Source: SKLM01 sp041687115
Lineage (GTDB): Bacteria > Chloroflexota > Anaerolineae > B4-G1
Reading direction: 5' to 3'
Assembly: GCA_041687115.1 (NCBI GenBank)
Contig: JAWLCP010000022.1
Location: forward strand, 1 to 35,074
Length of the DNA stretch: 35,074 bases
Positions 24,074 to 31,698 of the stretch are shown piece by piece. Each line of letters starts with the position of its first letter. The stretch's first letter is position 1. The position numbers and the translations under genes are program-made. The notes under the pieces are model-generated. The model was given only the letters and a program-made list of their open reading frames with translations. It was not told the DNA's origin and made no database searches.

Positions 24074-25414
24074 ATGACAACGGAAACCCATCCCTTCGAC
24101 CCCGTGCGGGAGGAGCTGCCGGAGGTCGTCACCGAGCTGCCGGGTCCGCAGGCGCGCGCGCTGATTCAGGCCGACCAGGACGTCGTCTCGGCTTCTCTGC
24201 CGCGCGCCTTTGCCCTGGCCGCCGACAGTGCCCAGGGCTGCATAGTGACGGACGTCGACGGCAACCGCTTCCTCGATTTCGTCGCTGGCATTGCCGTCTG
24301 CTCCACCGGTCATTGCCACCCCCGCGTGGTGAAGGCGATCCAGGACCAGGCTGCCCGTCTGATCCACGTATCGCCGGACTTCTACTACCCGCCGTACGTC
24401 GAAACCGCCGCCAAGCTGGCCGAGATTGCCCCCGGGCCGGGGGATTGGCAGGTATTCCTGACCAACTCAGGGACCGAGGCGGTCGAGGGAGCGCTGAAGC
24501 TAGCCCGCTATACCACGGGACGCCACCGTTTCATCGCCTTCCTCGGTGCCTTCCACGGCCGATCGATGGGCGCGATCTCACTGACCGCCAGCAAGCCCCA
24601 GTACCACCGCGGGTTCGGCCCGCTCCTCGCCGATGTGACCCACGTCCCGTACGGCAAGTGCTTCAGTTGTCACTACAACCTGACCTATCCCGACTGCGAT
24701 CTGGCCTGCATCGACTACATCGAGCGCGAGATCTTCCAGCGCATTGCGCCCCCGGAGGACGTGGCCGCCATCATCGTCGAGCCGGTTCAGGGCGAGGGGG
24801 GATACGTGGTCCCGCCGCCCGACTGGCTGCCCCGACTGCGCGCGCTCTGCGATCAGCACGGCATCCTCCTCATCGCCGACGAGATACAGAGCGGGATGGG
24901 GCGCACCGGGAAGATGTTTGCCGTGGACCATTTTGACATGGTGCCCGACATCATTACCGTGGCCAAAGGCATTGCCTCGGGAATGCCCTTGGGGGCCTTT
25001 ATCGCCAAAGCAGATCTGATGAACTGGCACAAGGGCGCCCACGGGACCACCTTCGGCGGCAACCCGGTCGCCTGTGCAGCAGCCCTCGAGACCATCGCGT
25101 TGCTCGAGGAGGAGTTGATCGACAACGCCGCCGAGCTGGGCGCCTACCTGCTCGAGCGGCTGGAGCCCCTCCAGAGCGAGCACCCGGCCCTGGTCGACGT
25201 GCGCGGTCTGGGGTTGATGATCGGCCTGGAGTTCGAGACCGCCGAGCAGGCCCAGGCGATTGTGAAGGCTGCCTTCCAGAAGGGCTTGCTCCTCCTCGGC
25301 TGCGGGGACAAGTCCGTCCGCCTATCTCCCCCGCTGGTGGTCGAGCGCGAGGAGGTCGATACGGCGCTGGAGATCTTGGAAGAGGCAATTGGCGAGGCAA
25401 CATATGCCGGATAA
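24074..25414 (+). CDS. Class III aminotransferase, 4-aminobutyrate aminotransferase-like
   Basis: A 446-residue PLP enzyme. FLTNSGTEAVEGALKLARYTTG near residue 130 binds the PLP phosphate, FIAFLGAFHGRSMGAISLT is the next family block, IADEIQSGMGRTGKMFA carries the PLP aspartate, and TVAKGIASGMPLGAFIA has the Schiff-base lysine K298. A cysteine-rich insert, CFSCHYNLTYPDCDLAC, lies near residue 195; the same kind of insert is seen in the aminotransferase at 28412. The C-terminal GLLLLGCGDKSVRLSPPLVV is typical. TAGGAGAG ends 3 bases before the ATG. It overlaps the CoA-transferase A gene, so it may supply an omega- or beta-keto acid or semialdehyde for CoA activation. Some archaeal members of this class are amino acid racemases, so that is an alternative. 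Confidence 0.92.
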   Translation: MTTETHPFDPVREELPEVVTELPGPQARALIQADQDVVSASLPRAFALAADSAQGCIVTDVDGNRFLDFVAGIAVCSTGHCHPRVVKAIQDQAARLIHVSPDFYYPPYVETAAKLAEIAPGPGDWQVFLTNSGTEAVEGALKLARYTTGRHRFIAFLGAFHGRSMGAISLTASKPQYHRGFGPLLADVTHVPYGKCFSCHYNLTYPDCDLACIDYIEREIFQRIAPPEDVAAIIVEPVQGEGGYVVPPPDWLPRLRALCDQHGILLIADEIQSGMGRTGKMFAVDHFDMVPDIITVAKGIASGMPLGAFIAKADLMNWHKGAHGTTFGGNPVACAAALETIALLEEELIDNAAELGAYLLERLEPLQSEHPALVDVRGLGLMIGLEFETAEQAQAIVKAAFQKGLLLLGCGDKSVRLSPPLVVEREEVDTALEILEEAIGEATYAG

Positions 25415-26321
25415 GCGGATGAGCATGCACGACGCCATCGCCACCTACGTCCACGACGGTGACAGCGTGGCCATCGAGGGGTTCACAGCCTGTATCTGCT
25501 TCGCCGCCGCCCATGAGATCATCCGCCAGCACCGTCGCGATCTGGTTCTGTGCCGCATGACGCCCGACCTGGTCTACGACCAGATGATCGCGGCAGGCTG
25601 CGCGCGGAAGCTGGTGTTCTCCTACCTGGGCAATCCTGGCGTCGGTTCTCTGCACTGCGTGCGCCGGGCCGTGGAGAAGGGGATTCCCCGCCCCATCGAG
25701 CTGGAGGAATACTCGCACTTCGGCATGGTGGGGCGGTACCTGGCCGGCGCCTATCGCTTGCCGTTCTTCCCCTTGCGCTCCTATCGAGGGAGCGATCTTC
25801 CAACCGTCAATCCGCGCATCCGCTCGGTTGATAGCCCCTACGACGACGACTCCGTGGCCGTCGTCCCGCCTCTCCATCCCGACGTCGCCATCGTCCACGC
25901 CCAGCGCGCCGATTCCGACGGCAACACGCAGCTGTGGGGCCTGCTGGGGGTGCAGAAGGAGGTTGCCTTCGCATCTCGTCACGTCGTCATCGTCGTCGAG
26001 GAGATTGTGGAAACCGACGTCATCCGATCGGACCCCAACCGCACGGTCATCCCCAGCTTGCTGGTGGACGCGGTCGTCCACGAACCGTACGGCACCCATC
26101 CGTCCTACGTGCAGGGATACTACGACCGCGACAACACCTTCTACCTGGGCTGGGACGGGATCAGCCGCGATGAGGAGGCAACTCAGAGATGGCTTGAGGA
26201 ATGGGTCTACGGCGTGCAGGATCGGGCGGAGTACGTGGAGAAGCTCGGTCCGGAGACGTGGGAACGGCTGGAGCCCGGCACCGCCATGGCACAGCCCGTG
26301 AACTACGGTCAGTACAACTGA
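25404..26321 (+). CDS. CoA-transferase subunit A (glutaconate/3-oxoacid CoA-transferase type)
   Basis: A 305-residue family I CoA-transferase alpha subunit. MHDAIATYVHDGDSVAIEGFT near the N-terminus is the conserved opening of glutaconate CoA-transferase A-type proteins. VFSYLGNPGVGSLHCVRRAVEKG near residue 70 and DVAIVHAQRADSDGNTQLWG near residue 165 are further family blocks. The ATG at 25404 overlaps the upstream aminotransferase by 11 bases and has GAGG 6 bases upstream; ATGs at 25419 and 25425 are alternatives. The C-terminal 60 residues (WLEEWVYGVQDRAEYVEKL) match the usual extension of these subunits. Subunit B follows after 35 bases that contain a striking double hairpin. The acid it activates is unknown; 3-oxo acid or dicarboxylate is plausible from the neighbours. 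Confidence 0.88.
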   Translation: MPDKRMSMHDAIATYVHDGDSVAIEGFTACICFAAAHEIIRQHRRDLVLCRMTPDLVYDQMIAAGCARKLVFSYLGNPGVGSLHCVRRAVEKGIPRPIELEEYSHFGMVGRYLAGAYRLPFFPLRSYRGSDLPTVNPRIRSVDSPYDDDSVAVVPPLHPDVAIVHAQRADSDGNTQLWGLLGVQKEVAFASRHVVIVVEEIVETDVIRSDPNRTVIPSLLVDAVVHEPYGTHPSYVQGYYDRDNTFYLGWDGISRDEEATQRWLEEWVYGVQDRAEYVEKLGPETWERLEPGTAMAQPVNYGQYN

Positions 26322-26340
26322 CCGGTCAGTGTGACTGACC
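26307..26340. repeat. Double hairpin made of four alternating 7-base arms
   Basis: The order is GGTCAGT, ACA, ACTGACC, then directly GGTCAGT, GTG, ACTGACC. Each 17-base unit is a 7-bp hairpin with a 3-base loop, and the two units are directly repeated with no gap. The middle 14 bases ACTGACCGGTCAGT are a perfect palindrome. The first unit overlaps the end of the CoA-transferase A gene, including its stop codon, and the second ends 16 bases before the B start. It could control translation or mRNA stability or be a protein-binding site. Confidence 0.9.
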
Positions 26341-26356
26341 GCATACAAGGAGACCG

Positions 26357-27121
26357 ATGACCGCCACCTGTACCCCCTCGGAAATGATGATCGTGGCAGC
26401 AGCGCGGGCGTTGGCTGGCGTTCGCACCGTCTTCGTCGGCGTGGGGCTGCCCAACAGCGCCTGCAACCTGGCCCGGCGCACTGTGGCCCCGCATCTGGAG
26501 CTGATCTACGAGAGCGGCGTCTTCGGCGCCCGGCCCGCCCGCCTGCCGCTCTCCATAGGCGACCCCACCCTCATCAGCGGCGCTACGTCCGTCTGCTCGA
26601 TGGCCGATCTGTTTGGGCTCTACCTTCAGGGCGGTCGCGTGGAGGTCGCCTTCCTCGGCGGCGCGCAGATTGACCGCTTCGGGAACCTGAACACCACGGT
26701 CATTGGAGACTGGGACCGCCCGAAGGTCCGCCTGCCCGGCAGCGGCGGCGCGTGCGAGATCGCCATCAACGCCCGGCAGACCTTCGTCATCATGCGGCTC
26801 AAGCGACGCGCCTTCGTCGAGCAGCTCCATTTTCTTACCAGTCCGGGGCACCTGGGGGGAGGAGACGAACGCACTGCACTGCGCTTCCCGGGCCGTGGCC
26901 CCCAGCTCGTCGTCACCGACAAGTGCATATTCGACTTCGACCCCACGACGAGGGAGATGACGTTACACAGCCTCTATCCGGGGGTCGAGTTGGCCGAGGT
27001 CCAGGAGGAAGTGGAGTGGGACTTGAAGACGGCCTCCGAGGTGCGCGAGACCGCGGGTCCGACAGACAAGGAGTTGGTCCTGCTGCGGGAGGAGTTGGAT
27101 CCGCAGGGGCTGTACCGTTAG
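26357..27121 (+). CDS. CoA-transferase subunit B (glutaconate/3-oxoacid CoA-transferase type)
   Basis: A 254-residue family I CoA-transferase beta subunit. LIYESGVFGARP contains the probable catalytic glutamate E52, which forms the glutamyl-CoA thioester. VFVGVGLPNSACNLARR before it and AFLGGAQIDRFGNLNTTVIGDW after it are standard family blocks, and RLPGSGGACEIAINARQTF is the conserved glycine loop. FLTSPGHLGGG near residue 158 supports the glutaconate-type branch. AAGGAGA lies 3 bases before the ATG. It pairs with the upstream A subunit to form the active enzyme. A thiolase follows after 115 bases, consistent with activation of a 3-oxo acid and its thiolytic cleavage. Confidence 0.9.
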   Translation: MTATCTPSEMMIVAAARALAGVRTVFVGVGLPNSACNLARRTVAPHLELIYESGVFGARPARLPLSIGDPTLISGATSVCSMADLFGLYLQGGRVEVAFLGGAQIDRFGNLNTTVIGDWDRPKVRLPGSGGACEIAINARQTFVIMRLKRRAFVEQLHFLTSPGHLGGGDERTALRFPGRGPQLVVTDKCIFDFDPTTREMTLHSLYPGVELAEVQEEVEWDLKTASEVRETAGPTDKELVLLREELDPQGLYR

Positions 27122-27236
27122 AGGAACGGAGAGATGACTGAAGGACGACCTTATCGCAACATACCGCTCTGAAACCGGGAGTCCTCGACCGACACCAGAG
27201 GAACGAGGCAGCAGGAAGGAGTAGGACTGAAGACAC

Positions 27237-28418
27237 ATGACTGACATAGTGATCGCCTCCGCAGTTCGTACCCCGATCGGCAAGTTTGGCGACGCCCTCA
27301 ACGACGTACCGGCCGTGGAGCTCGGCCGCATCGTAGCCGATGAATCGCTGAAGCGCGCAGGACTGACCCCGGTGAATGTGGACGAGATCATCGTCGGCCA
27401 CGCCCGACAGGCAGGCAACGGCCCTAACCTGGCCCGGCAGATCGCCGTCCACACCGGCGTCCCCGTCGACCGCCCCTCCTTCACCGTCAACAAGGCCTGC
27501 GCCAGCGGTCTGAAGGCCATCACCCTCGCCGCTCAGTCTATCGCCAGCGGGGAGAACGACGTCGTGCTGGCTGCCGGGGTGGAGCAGATGTCGCAGATCC
27601 CGTATCTCCTCACCAAGGCCCGCTGGGGGTATCGGCTGGGCGGAGACGAGCTGGTCGACGCGATGCACCGGGACGGCTACTACTGCCCTCTGGCGGACAT
27701 GATGATGGGCCGCACGGCCGAGATCCTGGTGGAGGAGTACGGTATCAGCCGCGAGGAGCAGGACCGCTTCGCCCTCGACAGCCACCGCAAGGCGGTCCAG
27801 GCTTGGGAGAACGGCTGGTTTGACGCCGAGATCGTGCCCGTTGACGCCCCGGCCCGCAGGGGCGCCACGATTCGGGTCGAGCGCGATGAGCGCCCGCGTC
27901 CCGAGACCAGCATGGAGAAACTGGCACGGCTCTCCCCCGTGTTCAAGGAGGGCGGCACCGTCACGGCGGGCAACGCCAGCGGCATCACCGACGGAGCGGC
28001 AGCTGTCGTCCTCATGCGCGCCGACCGTGCCAGCGCCCTGGGCATTGAGCCCCTGGCTCGCATCGAGGCCTTCGCCAGCGCCGGGGTCGATCCCCGCCGC
28101 ATGGGCATGGGGCCCGTCCCTGCTACACAAAAGCTCATCGCCCGGACCGGGATCTCTCTGGACGACGTGGGTTTGATCGAGCTCAACGAGGCCTTCGCCG
28201 GTCAGGTGCTCGCCGTGGAACACGAGCTGGACTGGGACGTCGATCGCCGCAACGTTCACGGCGGGGCCGTCGCCTTGGGCCATCCCACCGGCTGCACCGG
28301 CACGCGCATCGTCGTCACCCTGCTGTACGCCATGCGGCAGCGCGACGTCGAGCTCGGCCTGGCCACCCTGTGCGTCAGCGGGGGGCTGGGGATGTCGCTC
28401 CTGGTGAGACGATGGTAG
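27237..28418 (+). CDS. Thiolase (acetyl-CoA C-acyltransferase)
   Basis: A 393-residue thiolase that should cleave a 3-oxoacyl-CoA with CoA. The nucleophile is C88 in NKACASGLKAI. H349 in GGAVALGHPTGCTGTRI and C379 in CVSGGLGMS complete the catalytic set, with LNEAFAGQ near residue 320 supplying the asparagine loop. Length and spacing are those of degradative and biosynthetic thiolases. The last motif is unusual, CVSGGLG in place of the common CxGGGxG. The ATG at 27237 gives the standard MTDIVIASAVRTPIGKF; a GGAAGGAG is 15 bases upstream, farther than usual. Its stop overlaps the next aminotransferase by 7 bases. With the CoA-transferase it would form a 3-oxo acid utilisation step. Confidence 0.93.
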   Translation: MTDIVIASAVRTPIGKFGDALNDVPAVELGRIVADESLKRAGLTPVNVDEIIVGHARQAGNGPNLARQIAVHTGVPVDRPSFTVNKACASGLKAITLAAQSIASGENDVVLAAGVEQMSQIPYLLTKARWGYRLGGDELVDAMHRDGYYCPLADMMMGRTAEILVEEYGISREEQDRFALDSHRKAVQAWENGWFDAEIVPVDAPARRGATIRVERDERPRPETSMEKLARLSPVFKEGGTVTAGNASGITDGAAAVVLMRADRASALGIEPLARIEAFASAGVDPRRMGMGPVPATQKLIARTGISLDDVGLIELNEAFAGQVLAVEHELDWDVDRRNVHGGAVALGHPTGCTGTRIVVTLLYAMRQRDVELGLATLCVSGGLGMSLLVRRW

Positions 28419-29764
28419 CCGCCGAGGCCCGGCCCAACCCGCCCTCACCCCACGTCCTCTACCGGCGCGCCGGGCACCCGCACCCGGTCGTCGAGCGGGG
28501 CGAGGGCGTCTGCCTCTACGACACCGACGGGCGTCGTTACCTGGACGGGTCAGGGGGCGCTATCGTCGTCAACCTCGGCCACGGCGTGCCCGAGCTCGTG
28601 GAGGCGATCGAGCGGCAGGCCGCTCAGATAGCCTACGCGCACCCCACCATGTTCACCAGCCGCCCCATGGAGGCGTACGCGGAGGCCCTGGCCCGGGTGA
28701 CCCCCCTGCCGGATGTCCGGTTCTTCCCCCTGTGCAGCGGCTCCGAGGCCGTCGAGACCGCCATCAAGCTCGCCCGGCAGGCCCAGCTGGAACGGGGGCA
28801 GGCCAGCCGCTACGTCACCATCTCCCGCTGGCAGTCGTATCACGGCACCACCCTCGGCGCGCTGGCGGTGGCCGGGAAACCCAAGATGCGCCGGCCCTTC
28901 CAGCCCATGCTGCCCCAGACCCCCCACATTCCCCCACCCTACTGCTACCGTTGTCCCTACGCCCTCACCTACCCCGGCTGCAACGTCCGCTGCGCCGACG
29001 CGCTGGCCGAGGAGATCGAGCGGATCGGGGAGGCGAACGTGGCGGCCTTCATCGCCGAGTCCGTCAGCGGGGCTACCCTCGGCGCCGTCGTCCCGCCACC
29101 CGAGTACTGGCCGCGCATCCGCCAGATCTGTGACCGGCACGGCGTGATCTTGATCGTCGATGAGGTGATGGCCGGTTTCGGCCGCACCGGGCGCTGGTTC
29201 GGTTTCCAGCATTGGGACGTCGTCCCCGACGTCGTCACGATGGGCAAGGGCACCACCAGCGGCTACTTCCCCCTCTCTGTCACAGCCGTGCAGGGCAAAT
29301 GGGTCGATGCCATCCTCAACGGAAGCGGGAGCTTCGTCCATGGGGGGACCTTCTCCCACCACGCCGTGGGCGCCGCGGCAGGATTGGCCACCCTGCGCTA
29401 CATCCAGGCCCACGACCTGGTCACGGCCGCCAGGGAGAAGGGGGAGCTGCTCGGCCGCAAGCTGCACGCCGCGCTTGGGGACCTGACGTCCGTCGGCGAC
29501 ATCCGGGGTATCGGCCTGATGTGGGGCGTCGAGTTCGTTGCCGACCGTGAGACCAGGGCCCCCTTTCCCCCTCAGAGACACCTCGCCCGGCGGGTGGCCG
29601 ACGCCGCCTTCGAGCGCGGCCTGATCGTCTATCCCGGCAGCGGCTGCGTCGACGGCACGGCCGGCGACCACGTGACGCTCGGCCCGCCCTTCGTCATCAC
29701 CGAGGCGCAGCTGGACGAGCTGGTGGCGCTGCTGCGGGACGCCGTCGAAGCGGTCTGTTCTTGA
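28412..29764 (+). CDS. Class III aminotransferase, omega-amino acid type
   Basis: A 450-residue PLP enzyme. FPLCSGSEAVETAIKLARQAQ near residue 108 binds the PLP phosphate, TISRWQSYHGTTLGALAVAG follows, LIVDEVMAGFGRTGRWFG carries the PLP aspartate, and TMGKGTTSGYFPLSV has the Schiff-base lysine K279. FVHGGTFSHHAVGAAAGLA near residue 308 is the usual substrate-side loop. A cysteine-rich insert CYRCPYALTYPGCNVRC lies near residue 182. The ATG at 28412 overlaps the thiolase end by 7 bases, with GGTGAG 3 bases upstream. It is clearly different in sequence from the other three aminotransferases of the window. A beta- or omega-amino acid:pyruvate reaction is likely, but the substrate is not readable. 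Confidence 0.9.
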   Translation: MVAAEARPNPPSPHVLYRRAGHPHPVVERGEGVCLYDTDGRRYLDGSGGAIVVNLGHGVPELVEAIERQAAQIAYAHPTMFTSRPMEAYAEALARVTPLPDVRFFPLCSGSEAVETAIKLARQAQLERGQASRYVTISRWQSYHGTTLGALAVAGKPKMRRPFQPMLPQTPHIPPPYCYRCPYALTYPGCNVRCADALAEEIERIGEANVAAFIAESVSGATLGAVVPPPEYWPRIRQICDRHGVILIVDEVMAGFGRTGRWFGFQHWDVVPDVVTMGKGTTSGYFPLSVTAVQGKWVDAILNGSGSFVHGGTFSHHAVGAAAGLATLRYIQAHDLVTAAREKGELLGRKLHAALGDLTSVGDIRGIGLMWGVEFVADRETRAPFPPQRHLARRVADAAFERGLIVYPGSGCVDGTAGDHVTLGPPFVITEAQLDELVALLRDAVEAVCS

Positions 29765-29789
29765 ACGATTGCCCCAGGTGTGGTATCAT
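29761..29789 (+). promoter_or_regulatory. Promoter candidate for the HdrA-like pair
   Basis: TTGAAC at 29761-29766, a 17-base spacer and TATCAT at 29784-29789, within TGTGGTATCAT. The -35 overlaps the stop codon of the aminotransferase. A leader of about 80 bases would result. The GTGGTA preceding the end of the -10 is shared with the candidate at 7915. Confidence 0.55.
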
Positions 29790-29876
29790 GCGCCAGGTCG
29801 CTAGTCTGTCGCTCCGCGCGTGAAGGACGTGATCGGGTACATCATCGAGAGCGACCGGGGAGAGAAGGCCTGAACC

Positions 29877-31580
29877 ATGGCCCACATCGGTGTCTTTGTC
29901 TGTCACTGTGGACTCAACATCGCCAGCACCGTTGACGTCGAGCGCGTCGTCGAGGCCCTGCGCGACTACCCCGGCGTCGCCTTTGCCACCGACTACAAGT
30001 ACATGTGCTCGGACCCGGGCCAGGCCCTCGTCCAGGACGCCATCCGCGAGCACCAGTTGGACGGTGTGGTCGTCGCTGCCTGCTCGCCAACCATGCACGA
30101 GGCCACCTTTCGCCGCGCGGCTGAAACCGCGGGATTGAATCCCTACCGGCTGGAGATCGCCAATATCCGGGAGCAGGTCGCCTGGCCCCATCAGCGTGCC
30201 CCCGAGGAAGCGACGCGCAAGGCCATCGAGACCGTGCGCACGCTGGTGGAGAAGGCGGGCCGCGACCAATCCCTGGTGCCCCTGACCCTCTCCATCACCA
30301 AGCGTGCCCTGGTCGTGGGTGGCGGCATTGCCGGCCTCACCGCCGCCCTGGACATCGCCGAGGCTGGATATCCCGTCCTGCTCGTCGAGCGCGAGGACCG
30401 CCTGGGCGGCAAGGTGGCCGAGCTCGCTCCCCTCTACCTCAACTTCGACGACGGCGACCGTCTGCTGGACGAACGCGTGGAGGCCGTCACCCGCCACCCG
30501 CTCATCGAGGTGCACACCAACGCAGAGGTAACCGGCTTCGAGGGCTACGTGGGCAACTTCTCCGTGGAGATCGGCACGTCGGCTGACCAATCTACCACCC
30601 ACGAGGTCGGCGCCGTCGTGCTGGCCACCGGATTCGACCTCTACCCGAAGGGACGCATCCCCGAGTACAGTGCCGAACGCCTTCCCGACGTTGTCGACAG
30701 CCTGACCTTCGAGCACATGCTGAAATCGGGGGAGATCCGCCGGCCCTCCGATGGCCGCGTGCCCCAGGAGGTCGTCTGGGTCCAGTGCGCCGGCTCCCGG
30801 TCCCCCGAGCACCACTGCGCCTACTGCTCCAAGATCTGCTGCATGGCCGTCGCCAAACAGACCATCGCCTACCGGCAGGCTGTGCCCCAGGGTCAGGCCT
30901 ACGCCTTCTACATCGACATCCGCTCCCAGGGCCGGGGCTACGATGAGTTCGTCCAGCGGGCCATGGAGGAGTTCGACGTGGTCTACCTGCGCGGCAAGGC
31001 CTCCAAGATCGCTCAGCGGAACGGCAAGCTGGAGGTCTGGGGCGCCGACACCCTCACCGGGCGCTCGATGCGCGTCGGGGCCGATCTCGTGGTCCTGATG
31101 ATGGCGTCGGTACCCAGCGAGGGGAGCGATGAGCTGGCGCGCCTGCTGCGGGTGACCACGGACGAGAGCGGATTCCTCTCCGAGGCACATCCCAAGCTGC
31201 ACCCCGTGGAGAGCCTCACCAACGGCATCTTCCTCGCTGGCGCGTGCCAGTTCCCCAAGGACATCCCGGAGACGGTAGCCCAGGCCTCAGCCACCGCCGC
31301 CAAGGTGCTCCGCCTCTTCTGCCAGGACGAGATGACGCAGGAGCCCACCGTCGCCTACGTGGTCGAGGATCTCTGTTCCGGGTGTGGTGCATGCGTGGAG
31401 ATCTGTCCCTATCAGGCCCGTGAGCTTCACCCCGTACGCGCCATCGCCACAGTCAACCCCGCCCTCTGTCAGAACTGCGGCGCCTGCGTGGTGGCTTGCC
31501 CGAACAAGGCCAGCCGCATCTACAACTGGACCCCGCAGCAGGTTCTGGCCATGGCGGATGCTGCCCTCAGCGTGCGGTGA
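29877..31580 (+). CDS. hdrA: HdrA-like flavoprotein 1 (with N-terminal domain and C-terminal ferredoxin domain)
   Basis: A 567-residue soluble iron-sulfur flavoprotein related to subunit A of heterodisulfide reductase. The N-terminal GVFVCHCGLN (C9, C11) starts the usual HdrA N-terminal domain. The FAD motif VVGGGIAGLTAALDIAEAGY begins near residue 145. QCAGSRSPEHHCAYCSKICC near residue 303 is the conserved cysteine cluster. Two C-terminal [4Fe-4S] motifs follow: CSGCGACVEICP from C500 and CQNCGACVVACP from C531. The inserted ferredoxin domain after the FAD motif is missing, and the usual FPTxDCxxC reads PLYLNFDDG with no cysteine. AGAAGG lies 8 bases before the ATG. The next gene encodes a complementary HdrA-like protein. 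No HdrB, HdrC or hydrogenase gene is in view. A role in passing electrons from ferredoxin or AOR is inferred. Confidence 0.92.
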   Translation: MAHIGVFVCHCGLNIASTVDVERVVEALRDYPGVAFATDYKYMCSDPGQALVQDAIREHQLDGVVVAACSPTMHEATFRRAAETAGLNPYRLEIANIREQVAWPHQRAPEEATRKAIETVRTLVEKAGRDQSLVPLTLSITKRALVVGGGIAGLTAALDIAEAGYPVLLVEREDRLGGKVAELAPLYLNFDDGDRLLDERVEAVTRHPLIEVHTNAEVTGFEGYVGNFSVEIGTSADQSTTHEVGAVVLATGFDLYPKGRIPEYSAERLPDVVDSLTFEHMLKSGEIRRPSDGRVPQEVVWVQCAGSRSPEHHCAYCSKICCMAVAKQTIAYRQAVPQGQAYAFYIDIRSQGRGYDEFVQRAMEEFDVVYLRGKASKIAQRNGKLEVWGADTLTGRSMRVGADLVVLMMASVPSEGSDELARLLRVTTDESGFLSEAHPKLHPVESLTNGIFLAGACQFPKDIPETVAQASATAAKVLRLFCQDEMTQEPTVAYVVEDLCSGCGACVEICPYQARELHPVRAIATVNPALCQNCGACVVACPNKASRIYNWTPQQVLAMADAALSVR

Positions 31581-31698
31581 GCTCTCACATCGCCCGCCCT
31601 CACCGCCCGCCGGCAGGCCTCCGACGTTGGGTCGCCCCTGAGTCAGCCATGAGCATACCGCACGACGCACTACCCGTTCATTGAATACGACCAAGAAC

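Noticed and set aside
26913..28448. A 511-codon open frame on the minus strand opposite the thiolase
   Set aside because: The thiolase on the plus strand has all catalytic residues; the reverse frame looks like low-complexity shadow.
29697..31202. A 501-codon open frame on the minus strand opposite HdrA-like protein 1
   Set aside because: It has no domain, and it covers cysteine cluster and FAD motifs on the plus strand.
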